A stretch of 64,000 bases of DNA, from NCBI GenBank assembly GCA_947179485.1, contig OX359248.1, forward strand, positions 53,950,386 to 54,014,385, given 5' to 3'. This document shows, piece after piece, positions 12,601 to 25,468 of this stretch (the stretch's first letter is position 1; each line of letters opens with the position of its first letter). The DNA is from Allacma fusca (Eukaryota > Arthropoda > Collembola > Symphypleona > Sminthuridae). The notes below the pieces were generated by a model. That model was not told the origin of the DNA and searched no databases. It saw only the letters and a program-made list of their open reading frames with translations. A program made the position numbers and the translations under genes.

Positions 12601-15600
12601 TGCGGGAAAAGATATTTAAAACATGTGTTCACGCACAAGTGAATTATTATAGTTTTTACTTGTGGGTCATAAAAGTTTGCCGAGATTAATTTTTATGACA
12701 TCGGTGGATGGGCTCATATTTGCTTCTTAGCTCGAGATACATGTACATACTTCGAGATTTATCTACATATACAGATATTAGCGTACACGTGGTATTTATC
12801 AAATCGGACGAAACAGGCGATAATTTTCAATGAGACTTTCCAAGCCCATTTATATATGCAAACTTCCCGGCTATATGTAAATGGGCTTAAAAGGGGTCAT
12901 GAAATATTATCCTTTTGGGATAAACTCCCGTAATTATTATTATGATTAGCGAAACCCAAACGGTCGTAACCTTTCCCTTTCAATGGAGATAAATGGACTA
13001 TTTCTCATCTCCAAACGGGTTCCCCTTTATTTACAGTCTACATAATATCAACTCCTATTGTAAGTATCTAACTACAGTTGACTCTCACTAAACAAGAGCA
13101 TCCCCTCTAAGTCTTCAAAACATACCTCTTATAAAGTAGTGTTTTGCCGTATACATATATTCTACGGGCAGGAAAAATAAGATTATGGTGAATAGCAAAT
13201 GTTGCTATATATTTTTACCCTTATATTTACAGACAAATGCTCCTATAAGTAATTCTTTTATAGGGTGAGTAGACTGTAAAGGCACAAGTTGAATCAAGTC
13301 AACGCCAGGAATACATAACAAAGACATCGATTTTTTACAAGGCTCTCACTTGGCTGTCAACCCTTTTGAAAGCACACAATACGACACAATATTTATATGC
13401 GGTGTACTCTCTGGTCTTGTTATGTGTATAAGAGAACCCCTTATGAGAGCATTGTTTTTAAAGAGTCAAAAATATTTGGGCACACTCCCGTTTACTAAAA
13501 TCCTATGTTTTTAAATTATTGGAATAATTGAAGAGTGTTTGAGAGTTTAAGAGTCACATTTTGTATATTTTATCGGGGACTGTTGTAAGGAAATTCCACT
13601 GTAGTTGATGTATGTATGTACATACCATGTCGGGTCTACTTTTGGGGAGCTCCGGGAGAGAGAAACTTTTTGTATTTTCATGTTTTTGGCAAAAGGAGAG
13701 GAGCTGAGAGGAAGACAAATCAGAAGAAAGAGCTCTCTGATTCAAAGTTTCCTGTAATTATGGTATTTAGCTGTATTAAGGGGATGTATAGGAAAAATAG
13801 GCTGTCTTCCAGTGCGAGCCTCGACCGTAGCTCCATGGTTGTTCAGAATAGTAATGAAACTAATTAAATGATGATAATAATGTGTCCTCTTTTCTCTCTC
13901 TCTCTCTCTCTCTCTCATTGCTTCTGTAGGTGGAATGGAAAACTCCCGACTTGCCCAACTATCTTCCTCGAGAAGTGAAGCGAAGACGGGTGAGGTTTAC
14001 AACGAATCGGCCTTGGTCCGCGGAATTTGAGAAACAGAATCAATTCAGCCATAGAAACCGGGTTTATGTCCAACCCATTAAGAACTGGCTCTTCTTCAAG
14101 GGAGACCGGGTTGAGGTTCTTCATGGCAGGGATAAAGGGAAGCAAGGCCTAATTACTCAGGTATAATGCTATGATATAATAATTATTTTACAATATCGGA
14201 TGATGTGATTTTTATAATCGATTTTATAGTATTATACTTATTTAATTTTCCCAATGTAGCTATAAGAGCTCCCATGGGAGAAAAGCAAGATGCTATTGTA
14301 TCCTCAATATTTTCATGGAGATAAATATTCCTATGAGGGATCGATTTAAATGTATCTACGGAATCATTTGTTACATATTGGCCACATAAATTTACAAAAT
14401 GCTTCTTGAAATTGTTTACAAGGAAAATATCGATCAGAACTCCTTTGTGAGGGAGTCTGTAGTATACTGTAATACAGAGACTATGCAAATAAGCACCCTA
14501 CGTATTTAAATTAAAAGACAGGAATTGAATCTTGATGGGACTTGACATTTAATTTGATTTGGTATTCGCAGGTAATTCAAGAAAGAAATTGGGTAATTGT
14601 GGGGGGTCTGAATTGGCATTTTCGATACATTGGAAAGGGGGAGGACACACGTGGGATGCTGGTTCGATCCGAAGCCCCACTCCTGGTAACGAACCAGGTG
14701 TCGTTGGTGGATCCTTCAGACGAGTGAGTCAGATGCAAGGTTTTATTAAATCTAAAATATGTGGAGATTTGAGACAGCTTTAGAGCCCCAAAGGAGAGTC
14801 TGGAAATTTGCTGTTTATTTCTCAAATGACTACTCCGTGGATTTCCATGGTTTTTCCCTATGTAGATACTTCCAAGTACAGTTTTATAGTTGTCTTTATG
14901 CTCATTGCAATGTTCTTTCTTTTTTTTTTGTGTGTGGTTGAGTGCAGCAAGCTGACGAAAGTGGAATGGCGCTACACGGAAGAAGGTGAACCCGTGAGAG
15001 TGTCTTTGAGGACTGGGAGAATTATTCCGTTACCGTTTGCAGCGGAGGAGACACATGACTACAAGGACCCCACTTCCTACTTAGGTACATACATATATGC
15101 AGACACTCATGACATTTTTATTACTATATACTAGTACATACGTAGACACTACGCGACTATACATACTACTCTAGTAGGTAGAGTCAAGAGTCAGAGCTTC
15201 CTTCGAGGCACTTACTTTTGAAACCCAGAGTTGAAAATAATGTGTAGTTTATTTTTCAAGATGTATGAACATAAACTGTGTTTGTTGTATGTACTACTTT
15301 AAAATTGAATTTTATTAGCTAATTTGAACCTTACGCTGTCACCACTTGAAAACATTTGTTTCGAACGTTATCAAGTATTATTTCAGCTTGACTTTGTCCG
15401 CACTTAGATTTTTTCAAACTATTATTTCAACTTGACCCGAAGCGTAGTATGTGCTACTTTGACTTGAACTGAAATTTATCGAGTAAAAAAAAGGGGTTTA
15501 TACTCCGATATGCCCGGGGGCTTTACAGAGTTCGAGTACAGTACTACTTGGACTTGGTATGGCGCTTGCTAAATTTGCCAATTACTTGAACTTGACTCTG

Positions 15601-16460
15601 TCAAGTGCTTGTTTTCACTTAGCAAAAAATTACTAATAACTTGAACTTTAATATTTTGTAAAATTCTAATTATTCAAGTTTTTTTTACGAACCGTCCTAT
15701 TTTACCTACGAAATTTTTGAGAAATGCATCAAGTATCACTTGAACTGACTTCAGGCGCGTTCAATATTACTTGAACTTGGCTTGGAACGCGCTTCTCGAA
15801 GTATTACGTTACAAAGCTTTATTTCAAGTTGACTTGAAATACATCAAGAACTAATCGAAGATTACTTAAAACTCGTGGATTATAAGCTTGACATGAGCTG
15901 TGATTTGTCTCTCAATATATTTCTTAACTTTATTTTCTCCTTGCACTCGAAAATTTTAACTGAAGGTTAAATTAGTTTAATAGAATTGGGGAAGTAAGTA
16001 CTTACTTGAACTTGACTTAAAAGCCTTCCTGTATTACGTAGGCTTGAACTCTACTTGACACTCGTCCTGTAATAGCTAAGCTGTTCAGAAGCTCTGATAC
16101 TAATAGAATGTACAATGTTGAGTACCAGGATGGTTTCACGAGATCCCACAGCAAGACATTATTACTGCTTGTTGGTTGAGTCTTGGCAAACGGAAGACGT
16201 TAAATTGTCAGAGGAGAGAGGGTTAGGAAGGTCATGAAATGCATTGGAGACGCCACGACATGACACATATAAAACAAATGCTAATCTCAATACTGTTCCT
16301 CCCCCTACTTTCTATTGCAGAGAATGAGTCGAAGGACACAAAAGCGGCTGACGTGGAAGCAATTACATTTGACCCCAGCCTCAAAACCTTTGAGATGGAA
16401 ATCATGGAAGTGATGGATATCAAGGAAGATCGAGTTCCCAAGAAGTCTTACTTCTACTAA
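3627..16460 (+). CDS. mRpL24: Mitochondrial large-subunit ribosomal protein L24 (uL24m)
   Basis: Five exons: 3627-3743, 13930-14160, 14572-14723, 14948-15084 and 16321-16460 (stop TAA). All have GT-AG borders and compatible phases, giving 258 residues; animal uL24m is roughly 215-250. Exon 2 encodes [20 protein letters not shown] and the KOW-type core [16 protein letters not shown]. Exon 3 continues with [19 protein letters not shown] and the acidic linker LVDPSD. Exon 4 has [22 protein letters not shown], and the protein ends [14 protein letters not shown], typical of the family. uL24m binds 23S-like rRNA early in assembly of the matrix ribosome. Intron 1 is 10.2 kb and holds the whole flotillin-1 gene on the other strand. 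Intron 4 holds an ACTTGA-rich element. A polyadenylation signal AATAAA lies at about 16606. Confidence 0.95.
3744..5778. other. mRpL24 intron 1, part left of flotillin
   Basis: AT-rich intron sequence with a poly-G run near 4962. A TTTATT at about 5696 supplies AATAAA on the minus strand some 80 bp past the flotillin stop codon. No other gene was seen. Confidence 0.4.
5779..7841 (-). CDS. FLOT1: Flotillin-1, nested in mRpL24 intron 1
   Basis: Eight minus-strand exons: 7790-7841 (ATG 7841-7839), 7593-7668, 7271-7508, 7001-7120, 6681-6896, 6387-6574, 6083-6293 and 5779-5979 (TGA 5779-5781). Every junction is GT-AG and the phases agree, giving 433 residues against about 427 in mammals. The N-terminal SPFH/PHB domain shows [53 protein letters not shown] and [10 protein letters not shown]. 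Then comes the flotillin coiled-coil region with repeated EA/AE steps ([49 protein letters not shown]). The C-terminus has KMTLVSTGG. Flotillins are acylated scaffold proteins on the inner face of plasma-membrane microdomains and endosomes; FLOT1 usually pairs with FLOT2. The ORF is intact. Its 5' UTR or promoter also lies within the mRpL24 intron. Confidence 0.96.
8406..8957. mobile_element. hAT-like non-autonomous element, CCTTC-rich
   Basis: 552 bp with inverted ends CAGAGATGCGCA / TGCGCATCTCTG. The flanks are GAGTAGAT (8398-8405) and GCAGTAGAT (8958-8966), an 8-bp target duplication that differs only by one inserted base. The interior has many CCTTC/GAAGG words, and the outer parts are themselves inverted (CCTTCGAAGG near both ends). 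No transposase frame was seen. It sits in mRpL24 intron 1. Confidence 0.85.
8967..13072. other. mRpL24 intron 1, right part
   Basis: No gene was seen. The stretch at about 9096-9215, before a poly-C run at about 9030, shares phrases with 44600-44690 (TTTCAAAATTTGTT, GCTCAAAAACTCT, GCAGGATTTT), so it is probably a copy of an interspersed repeat. The remainder is AT-rich with TACATA-type simple sequence. Confidence 0.4.
13075..13276. mobile_element. Tigger-like MITE with TA duplication
   Basis: 202 bp flanked by TA on both sides. The left end is CAGTTGACTCTCACTAAACA. The right end, on the opposite strand, is CAGTCTACTCACCCTATAAA. CAGT ends with a TA target duplication and a (T/C)TATAA(G/C) core are characteristic of pogo/Tigger-group mariner elements. 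There is no coding capacity. Confidence 0.8.
13890..13917. repeat. (CT)n microsatellite forming a polypyrimidine tract
   Basis: A run of about a dozen CT units just upstream of mRpL24 exon 2. It is likely to serve as the polypyrimidine tract of that acceptor (cttctgtag before 13930). Confidence 0.85.
15192..16096. mobile_element. ACTTGA-rich hAT-like element in mRpL24 intron 4
   Basis: The ends CAGAGCTTC and GAAGCTCTG form a perfect 9-bp inverted repeat. Between them, words such as ACTTGA, CTTGAACTTGA and TCAAGT recur on both strands. The 8-bp flanks (TCAAGAGT, ATACTAAT) do not match, so the true ends or the duplication are uncertain. A second ACTTGA-rich block lies at about 52500-53417. Confidence 0.55.
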
Positions 16461-16605
16461 AAGAGTCCGCACCAGATGCAGATCCATCGGCTCCCATGGC
16501 TTCACTGCACCATACTTCCCATATACTTCGCCAGATGGGACAAATCAATAGTCAATATTATTCTATAGACAGTTTCTATTGTTCTGCATTTAGTTTTATC
16601 CTTTC

Positions 16606-16611
16606 TCAATA
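16606..16611 (+). terminator. Polyadenylation signal of mRpL24
   Basis: AATAAA about 145 bp downstream of the mRpL24 stop codon, followed by an A-rich run. Confidence 0.6.
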
Positions 16612-16721
16612 AAAAAAAGTTATCCAAAGAGTCAGTCCAACCGGATTTTTCTATTTTTCTTGTTCTATTGTACTGCGTGCCACGCAAACTTTTCCGCACT
16701 GTAGGCTACACAGTTAAATAT

Positions 16722-17295
16722 ATAGTTTACTCTCGCTTTAAGAGATCTTCTTACATCAAAGTGCAAAATATTTACACAGACTCTGTTTTACTTCTTTATG
16801 TTTCCCATTAAAATCCCACGTATGTATGGCGCACTCTCACTATAAGAAATTTCCTTACACGGGTTTTATTTTATGTGGTCAAATTTTCTTTGGTTTGATG
16901 TCTTTGATATGAACAGAGTGCAGTGTACCTTTTAGGGATCAAATTGGACCTCATAGAAATGCTCTTAAAGAACAGATTTTTAATAATGTTAAACTTTATT
17001 TCATTTTTCGGTGTTCTGATACTTTTACATTAGAACTTTGGTTAGGATAGGTTTATTAGGAGTTCCTCGTTATGAAGGGTGCATTTACCAACCCTGCCAT
17101 TTTATGTATATCATCGCTGAGGAGGCAAAACGGTTGAAATGCTGTACAAAAGGGTACGCACGTAGACCATTTTGCCTCTTCAACAACGATATACTCAATG
17201 CTTACGAAGCCATTTTTAACGGAATAAGGAATAATCATTGGTACGGAAATCTCGAATCCCTTATGAATCCCTTACAACGAGATTTTACTAAATAA
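16722..17295. repeat. Diverged Tigger-like MITE pieces
   Basis: Several end-like motifs: TTTACTCTCGCTTTAAGAGA at about 16727, GCACTCTCACTATAAG at about 16831, a reversed end GAACAGAGTGCAGTGTA at about 16912, TTCCTCGTTATGAAGG at about 17063, and CTTACAACGAGATTTTACT ending near 17290. They look like two or three overlapping or truncated copies. The open frame at 17038-17295 lies inside this material and is not treated as a gene. Confidence 0.5.
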
Positions 17296-17827
17296 ATAGT
17301 GTACACTGAAGGTAAGTCAGTTTTGTTGCACTTATGACAAGAGTATGCTGTATTTAGAGTAGTATATTTCTCAGCCTACGTTTATGCTTGCTAGAGATGC
17401 AATTTTAGAGGGAAATGTTTTATGGGGTTCGGTATAGTTACTTGTATAGGTATGTCCCATAAATTCCTTTTTCATGTTTGCAGGAGTTCCACATGACCGA
17501 AGTTATGGTATTGAGTCTGAGTGGGGCCATTTGTGTAGTGTCACTTTGCCCCGGGTGATGATTCTTTTTGTAGGTCATTTTAGTACAAGGGAATGAATGA
17601 GTGGAAGGAAGAAGGGAACTGAAGGAGAAGAATACTTTCCACGCATCAGCATTTACCTTCTACATCTTCTCACTCTCATACCCTTTTGTTGCTGACTACA
17701 AAGGCCAGCCGTGGATATGCGTGAAGTTTCTTTCACCAGTCTTGTAACTTTCACAGTGCCCGAGACCCTCAAGCATGTACATAGATATCTACATATAAGT
17801 AGATATAGGTACCGTTCCGCTGCAGTT

Positions 17828-18121
17828 CAGTACAACCTCGCTATATTGAAAGCCCCCTCAAAAATCCAAGTTTTATAATTGATTGTCTCACATGTGTGAA
17901 TATTTTAGTGCTATTTGCTTTTATAAGGGGTCTTGTATAGTGATAGCACTGTATTATTTTGCTGTAAAATTTCGTTATTATGGAACTGTTTATATAAAAC
18001 ATTTCTCGTTGTAAGGGACGCATTTACCTTCTCCGGCCACCCATTGTACACAGTATATAAAAAACTGTTTTTTATTAAGTAGAAAAATGTCTCTGTCAAT
18101 CCTTATAATGAGATTTTACTG
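17828..18121. mobile_element. Tigger-like MITE
   Basis: The left end is CAGTACAACCTCGCTATATT. The right end, read on the minus strand, is CAGTAAAATCTCATTATAAG, followed outside by TA. About 294 bp, no coding capacity. The left flank is not TA, so that boundary is less sure. Confidence 0.6.
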
Positions 18122-18171
18122 TACTGGAACATGTATGTGTTAAGTGTACGATGGACAGTATTATAATTGTA

Positions 18172-18359
18172 AGTTCAATTCTTGTCGCTCGTTGTAAGAG
18201 ACCCCCTTAACCCTTTCTCTTTAAGGACAACACCATTGAACTATTTTAGTGTATGCAAGCATTCTAATAATTTTGTTTAAAAAATTATACCTATTTTACA
18301 AGAGGTAATTAATTTTTCAGGATTCTCAGGGTATTCTTATAACGAGAATTAACTGTACT
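18172..18359. mobile_element. Tigger-like MITE
   Basis: 188 bp flanked by TA on both sides. The left end is AGTTCAATTCTTGTCGCTCG, followed by TTGTAAGAGACCCCC. The right end on the other strand is CAGTTAATTCTCGTTATAAG. The first C of the left end appears lost. Confidence 0.65.
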
Positions 18360-20171
18360 CGCTGTCTGGAGTTACATGGTACTCACATGTTACATTGTGT
18401 TGGGAAGAAGGCAAAAAGCGTTTTTCTTCCACCAGTAAAATCTATTATAAGAGTGTGTCAACTTGGACTGCCAGCTAAGTAAGCCTTCTTTATCTTTTGC
18501 TCGTCGGAGAAAAACCCCAACGTTGGCAGACACGGTTTTGTAGCCACTTTCATCCGGAGATTTTTATTCCGCCCTACAAAAATACCCTCTCGTCCTTTCA
18601 ATACCAGAGCTAGGCCCGGGTTGGAAGAAAGTCAAGGGTCAGAACTGGGGTTCACATTTGAAATTGTACCTCAAAAAATTCTTGAAATTGATATAACTGA
18701 TTTCAGACTCAAAACAAAACTTCATTCAAACTTCTAGTAGTACAGATAGGAAATTTTTGGGTTTTCGTTCCTTAAGGAATTCCGTGTGAGACAATAATAA
18801 TGACTTGAAAAAAGCCTCGTCCCATCTTAACTTGACCATAACATACCAAGCATCAAATTCTGGAGCCTAATTTGATCCACAGAGGAATCAAACTATCTCA
18901 TAACTTGACCAACACCAACATATGGTCCTTTCTGCAGTTCTTAATTTGAAGAAGACCCAGTAAACTAGACCCTTACTTGATCACTATCCCAACCGAAAAT
19001 GTACCGCAAATTGATCCGGTAATAATAATTCGTGACCCAATAACTAAAAGATTACTTAAGGGTCAATCTCAAACTTAGGAAATTGTGGATTGAAAGTTCC
19101 TAAAGTTTGCATGAACTTGACGAAAGCTCTGTTCCTTACGCCATCAAACGTCTACACGAACCTTCTCGATACAGTGGCATGCTGTGCAAGAGTGCGTGGA
19201 AACCACCATGAGGTCATTGTCAATCACTGGACTTGTCAGAGGCACTTGCATAGAAAATCCTCTTGTTTTTTTCCTTAATGCCGTTTGAAGGGAAAAGGCC
19301 TTTTTGAGACTGAACGTAAGAACTTTGCTGAATTCTGTTGCTGAAAAGTAGACACTCGGAATCCATCGCTACTCTTGACATGTTCAAGTCTGGTTATGAA
19401 AATTGTCATGATTTAGCCAATCACTCACCTTCAAGTATTTTACCTCCACAATTCAATCCCTTTTCAAAGTTACTCTATTTTCACACCGCATGTACTTTCA
19501 TATTCCAGGAAGTTTCCGGTTAGGTGTAAGTTGAGGATATGAGAGCTCTCGAAGAATTTAAATCTGTGGGAAAGGAAGTTACAAAAGTATTTTCAGGTAG
19601 CATGAGAAAGAAGTTCAACTTTGAATTGCGTAGTACATTTCCAGAAAACGAGGTCTGAATTGTTAGATAAATTCCAAGACGTGCTCTTCATGTGAAAAAG
19701 AAAACAAAAAAGATCCATCTCGCTCTCTCACATTTGCTACACATGACATGAGAATACATATGTACTTGTGATTTCACTGGATTTGATACTGAGCTGGATA
19801 CACCACGTCCTCGGTCCTTTATTACGTGTGCATGCATAACGTGGAGCCCCAAATCATGAGGATGGTACATGACTTGGTTCAAGTCCTGTGTTGACAAAGG
19901 GCGTATTACATGTCACGGCAAGGATAGGTAACCCAAATTTCCATCTCAATCAAGGACTCTCCCTTCCAACATGTAAATCATTGAACAGATCATGCAGCAA
20001 GTGGAGATCAAAGTACAGATGCGTCCACTACATACATACAATTAATATCCTATAAATGTAGCGCTTTGTGCGCTATTTGTGCACATTACTGCTCATAATT
20101 ACCTACAACGATAAACGTCCTGCAACAGATCACAGCTCATCCCTCTAACAACATATGAGGATTTTTACGAG
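18360..20171. other. Intergenic, no gene seen
   Basis: Spacer containing scattered TTGACC/GGTCAA and ACTTGA words at about 18640-19110, probably old repeat material. Short open frames (for example 19090-19278) have no recognisable domain. Confidence 0.35.
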
Positions 20172-20179
20172 GCTCTTAC

Positions 20180-20708
20180 CAGGATCCACCAGTCTCTACC
20201 TTTTTCAGTCCAAGTCTAAATCAGTCTTAAGTTTCTGATCAGTCAGTCAGTCCATAAGTCTGTTTGCCGTTTCCTAAGAGTCCCAGTCAGTCCCAGTCAT
20301 TATCAGAGTCAATGAAATAAGTCCCAGTCAGTCCCAGTCATTATCAGAGCCAATGAAATAAGACACAGAGGGAAGTTTCAAAAATACCTATTTTTTGTAA
20401 TTTTGGTGTGCTGCATTTTAATACGATTGATGACCTGGAATCTTCTTTTGTAAAATACTACTAAAATCTCTTATATTTTCAATACTCCGCTAGATACAGT
20501 ACGTATGCTCTATGATTTTCTTGATTTCTACATTGGTTTAAGCGTTCGTCTCAGTCTCAGTCAGTCCCGCTGAACCAGAAATAAGTCTAAGTCAGTCAAA
20601 GTCTTAAGCTGTAGTTAGATTTATCAGTCGCAGTCTCAGTCAGTCATCAGTCAGTCACTCAATGTTGCAGTCAGTCCTTCAGCATCAGTCTAAGACTGGT
20701 CTATCCTG
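20180..20708. mobile_element. hAT-like non-autonomous element, CAGTC-rich
   Basis: 529 bp bounded by CAGGATCCACCAGTCT and AGACTGGTCTATCCTG, an imperfect inverted repeat. It is flanked by a perfect 8-bp target duplication GCTCTTAC (20172-20179 and 20709-20716). The subterminal regions are built of CAGTC/AGTCCCAGTCA words. An internal segment around 20280-20360 is tandemly duplicated. Confidence 0.88.
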
Positions 20709-20716
20709 GCTCTTAC

Positions 20717-23700
20717 TACATTCTATGGCTATACTGACACCATATCTGCTTGAGTTTTTGAGCCGGTTCATAGTAAGCACATGTTACAATAATACGCTAA
20801 AAACACAAATTTTAAAGAGTTTGAGTGTGGAATTTTAGCTTCAAGGAAAGCAATATTAATGAAAAATTTTTCAAATTTTTTTTTTGTCCCTTTTACTTTG
20901 ACATCCCTTTGTATTAGTACGAATTGCAGATGTAAGGTTGTGTGATACGATTACATATCTATGTATATGACATGACTACCTAACCCTTGAATCCCTTGCA
21001 TTCTAAAAAAATATCGCTGAAATATTTATCGATTTTGATTCTTCTAGATTTCCTGTAATTTCCCATCTTGTTACGTTTACTGTGAGAACTTAATTTCTGA
21101 CCTGAGTCATAATAAATTGTGATATGTTTCCATCTTATAAATAGTTTTTATGCCCAAAATAATGCCCTCATTTTATCTCCTTGTTATCAGGATCTCAACC
21201 GGGGATTGTATCAACTTGTACATGAGAAATGCATTTGGGGGAACTCAATACATATGTACATATAGATGGAGTGAAGAAATTGCAGGGAAGGTTGTAGGAG
21301 TTGAAGTGATGATGATAGAATGAATGTGAGGAGAGAAGATGAGGAACTGCACGAAGGGGGAAAAAATGAGATTTAAGAGGAGAGAATGAAAATGAAATAA
21401 GTTGAGAGATGATGAGTTGGGACTTATTGTATTACCTTACGTGTGCATTACATATGTAACTTGTTACGATGACAACGGATGTTCACGGGTTGACTCGACA
21501 ACTGAACATTTTTTACGTCAAGTATATTTAATAAATAAGAAGGAGTTAGTCTGGCGTGGAAGTGGATTCCAAGTAATATAAACGCTTCAGAATAAATGAA
21601 AACTTGATGAAGTTGGAGAAAGTCATGTGGACGTACAGTCCACTCGGAGTATCAGAGCAGCCCTAAAAGAAGACAAATTTAAATCTTCCAATGACAAAAT
21701 CTTCTACGTAGAAAAAACACGTTTGACAAATGGGAATGCCTTGAATTATTTGAAGCTCATAAGGAATAGTGCTCTTGTACAGAAGTTTCTTCCAGCCAGT
21801 GGTCACTGTATTTCTATAGGAGTTTTTGGTCCTAGACTTTTACCCAGAGTCAGACCTCTCTCCACGTATAACTGACAACGAGGAAAGCCTCGGACCTGTG
21901 AGCAAGCCCTGATATTTAGAGTAAACTCTCGTTATAAGAGGCTCTCTTATAAGAGGATGTCCTCTGTGTAAATAGAAGCAATATACCTCAACACACTCAC
22001 CTTTTACTCCAATGCTGTTTTTCTCCTTGTGGAAGTCTCAGATTATGAGAATGAAATTTCGCTGTGCTTTGAGGGTTGTTCTTAGAAGTAGAGTGCACTC
22101 TATGGACAAAATCTCTTCCTTATAATTCCTTGGCATATGAATGTAACTCTGGAGGAAAAATAATTCGAATTTTTTTCATATCTCGTTTTATTTGTAGCCG
22201 GTGTCATACATTCTCATCGTTTTTCTTCATCAGAGCTTCTACAGGTCTGGATATATCCAGGGTTCCATACAATATTTTCCTAAACTTTATCTCCTGGTTT
22301 TGCACATGTAACGAATAGATATAGGTGAGATAGTAAATTCTAACTGGGTCGTGTATTTCAAGACTGGGTAGGACAGTTTTTAAACACACGTGTGTACAGA
22401 TATATCAATGTTTGTGGCCGATCGGTCAAAACTTTCAAAAATGATTTTACCAAGTTTTAACTCCCGATTCGTAGCATATCATTGTTACTATAGCGATAAA
22501 TGAACTTTACTTTGCTGGGGCAGGCATTTAAGTTGGAAAAAAATTTGTGGCTGATCAAAACGTTGGCTCTCCTATAAAAATATGCACTTTTACAAGGGAG
22601 TCCTTTACAGAGCGATTGCATTCGTTAGCGCATATTTATGGGGGATTTCTTCCAAATTTTATTGAATTATTTCCGCTGAACTTTAGGTCAATGTCACAGT
22701 GGGGAAAAACTTGGCTCTCTTCGTTGAATGAATAAATTTGGAGGAAAGTATTTTGTGGGACTTTGTACAGCATTACTGATTTTGTAGGACGCAAATATGC
22801 CTTACAGTTTTATGCACTCGGTGAGTCGTGCATTGAGATAGAAATTAGGGATTCCAGAAGCTAGATCCGGGATTCATTAAGTTAGGACGTGTTTCACTTA
22901 TAAAGTTTGTGCGACGTCTAAAATGTAGGTATGTACATGATGGTTGTAAAGACGGGAGTCGTGAAATTCAAATGGTGATTTTTTAACACAATCCCATTCC
23001 CGAGTATGTAGATTCGTCCTCTTGAGCTCATATATATAATTTTATTTAAAAAACAGGAGCTATTAAATAGACCTTGAAGAGGGAAAAATATTACCCTTCC
23101 AACTCGGGATACAGAGGGTTGGGGAAAGGTCAAAGGTCATCAATCCAATGTTTATAAAAGTACGAATCAAATTTAGAGAAAAACCGTAAAATCACTTAAA
23201 ACTAGGAGGAAAATCATTATTTTCCTTTTTTTTTAAATATATTCGAAAATTGGGTTGACAAAATCGAAATGTTTTTTCGAACTTAAACACAACAATTAGT
23301 TTCCTAAATGTATAATATTTTAAAAAATTATGCCTTAAAAATTATTTTGGTAAATTTTGTAGGAAACAATTTTGGAACGCTCACATTTTCAAAAATTTTG
23401 AAGGAATATCGGAGATTTTTGTTGCGACCAGAAACGTGAGAAATATTTAAATAATTAAACGTAGCGATACTTCAAGGATATGTGAGAAATAAGGAGATGT
23501 ATGTAATAATCGGGAAAAATTACCAATAATGCACGGAAGGTTCACAAATTTTGAATGTACATATTTCGAAATCCCTGCGGAGTTTTTGTAAAAAGTTGAA
23601 ACCTCTGAAAAGCACGAATGCTTTCAAAGGTTTGAAATTAACGTTTCGGGTATAGTAGCCTTTCTGGAATAGTTCTGCAATTTTGTAGATATCATTAAAC

Positions 23701-25468
23701 ATTAAAAACAATATCCGTAAAGAAGGAGATAACTGTAAGGTTTGAAGAAACATTTCTTTGAAAAGCTTATCCAATTTTTTCATACCTTTTTCAGACAAAA
23801 TGTAACTTTTTCTCTAACTTGCTTGTCTGAACCGGGGGGGGGAAGTTTTTCCAACCCTGACATAACAATCCCTACGGAATGGAAGCGGGAAAAGGAATCG
23901 GAGTAAGAGGAACACTTACATAAGAGTTGCATTGGTTTTCCCAGTTGGAAGACAGACGTGAGGTGACATGAGAGAGAGACAGGAACTATTTGTGTTGACA
24001 TGTCAAGGTGGTCCATTCCCTCCCCTATCTTGTCTGACCACTGCATCACCTCCATCCCTTCTCTAATCCCGAATGAAACCACAGAGTGAGCACTGATTTA
24101 TGACTTGTATCATCCGCTTGTACCACAAACGTTACCAACACTCCTTCAAATGGTCATAAAGACACCAGTACGAATTTCTCATCAAATATTTCAATCTGTC
24201 ATTCCTATGGTTAATTTCCTGTTGGAGCACTCAATAATTTTGAATGGTCAAAAATATAATACAGTCCAATATCCTTATTAAAGCACTCCAAAAAAAAGAT
24301 TCAAATAAAATGAACCCTGATCTTGTAAGAAGAGAAATTTAATAACGATAATTAATGTAATTTATATAGTTTCCCTCTAAATTGCAATGCGTTTACAAGA
24401 TTTCAATTTAAACTCCCATTTCATAAAATTCCTTTGATTCTGTAGTCCACCTGCCAGCTCGGACTCACTTACAAATGATATTGTCACGGTTTGAAAGTAT
24501 AGCCTGAAACTCGTGAAGTGACATTTAACATTACACAATTGACTCTTACTATTAGCCAGTCCAAATAAGTGCTCACATGACATCATGGTCTTATCCGTAA
24601 TGGGTCACACCCCGTGACATGAACTTGACCTTAATGGATCGCAGATTGTTACACCACATGAAGTCATGATGACTGTAGTAAACAAAAATTCGTCACATGA
24701 CCTCCGATTGACCTTAGTGTGGGTCACAGGGGTTCAATTGACCTCAGATTTGTGTTAGTGGGTTGATATTGTTACGTGACTATCGGTGTTGTTTAGTCCG
24801 TGCCCTAGGTTCGGATGTGAGTCGAAGTGTGGTGGGTAATTATGGTTGGAATAATATGATACGTGATAAAAATAGATTGAATGCTGTATAATAATCTTCA
24901 TTGATTTATTCTAAATAAAATTAAAAGGAAAATGAAATGAAATAAACTCAAAGATAAGATCTTAACTAATTCTCAGTATGTTGTCTTGAATAGTCTTCTT
25001 TGTTTCACAATAGGTGTAGGATCTATTTCCTATTGTGAATCTCTCGTTCAGGTCCATCTTCGAGTCTTGGGAAGGAGTCGGAATGAAGTAGGATCTGTGT
25101 ACGCGATCTATTAATCCAGTCCATCCAAGAGCCTCCCAAGAACTGCCTTATTATCCTTTTGGAATGAATTGAGATTCTCTCTTAATCTAGTTTACATTGC
25201 ATGTATCTACATATTTACAAAAATGTTGCATTCATCATAATTATTAGTTATCATAACAATTAATTGAATCTGTGTTAATGGATTCTTCATCCGGTGGTCA
25301 CATCCGGCCTATCATAAGATTCTGCTGGCTGGACTTGATGACTTGACAGAAAGGATGAGTCTTAATTCTCAAATCTGCAGATGTAATTCTTTTAATAATG
25401 TCCACGTGCCAATAACGCGATCTGTGGTCACGCAGCATTGCTTCAAGTCACGTAGCTGTACAGGATCA
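20717..25468. other. Intergenic, no gene seen
   Basis: No supported gene. A Tigger-like end (AAACTCTCGTTATAAGAGG) lies at about 21922. TGACC/GGTCA-rich sequence lies at about 24590-24780. Open frames at 21627-21875 and 23520-24082 have no recognisable domain or splice context. Confidence 0.35.

Noticed and set aside
17038..17295. 85-codon open frame
   Set aside because: It sits within Tigger-like MITE material with inverted ends and has no domain.
20200..20690. Possible CRISPR-like or other regularly spaced repeat
   Set aside because: The CAGTC words have no constant spacer length, and the block is bounded by hAT-type ends with an 8-bp duplication.
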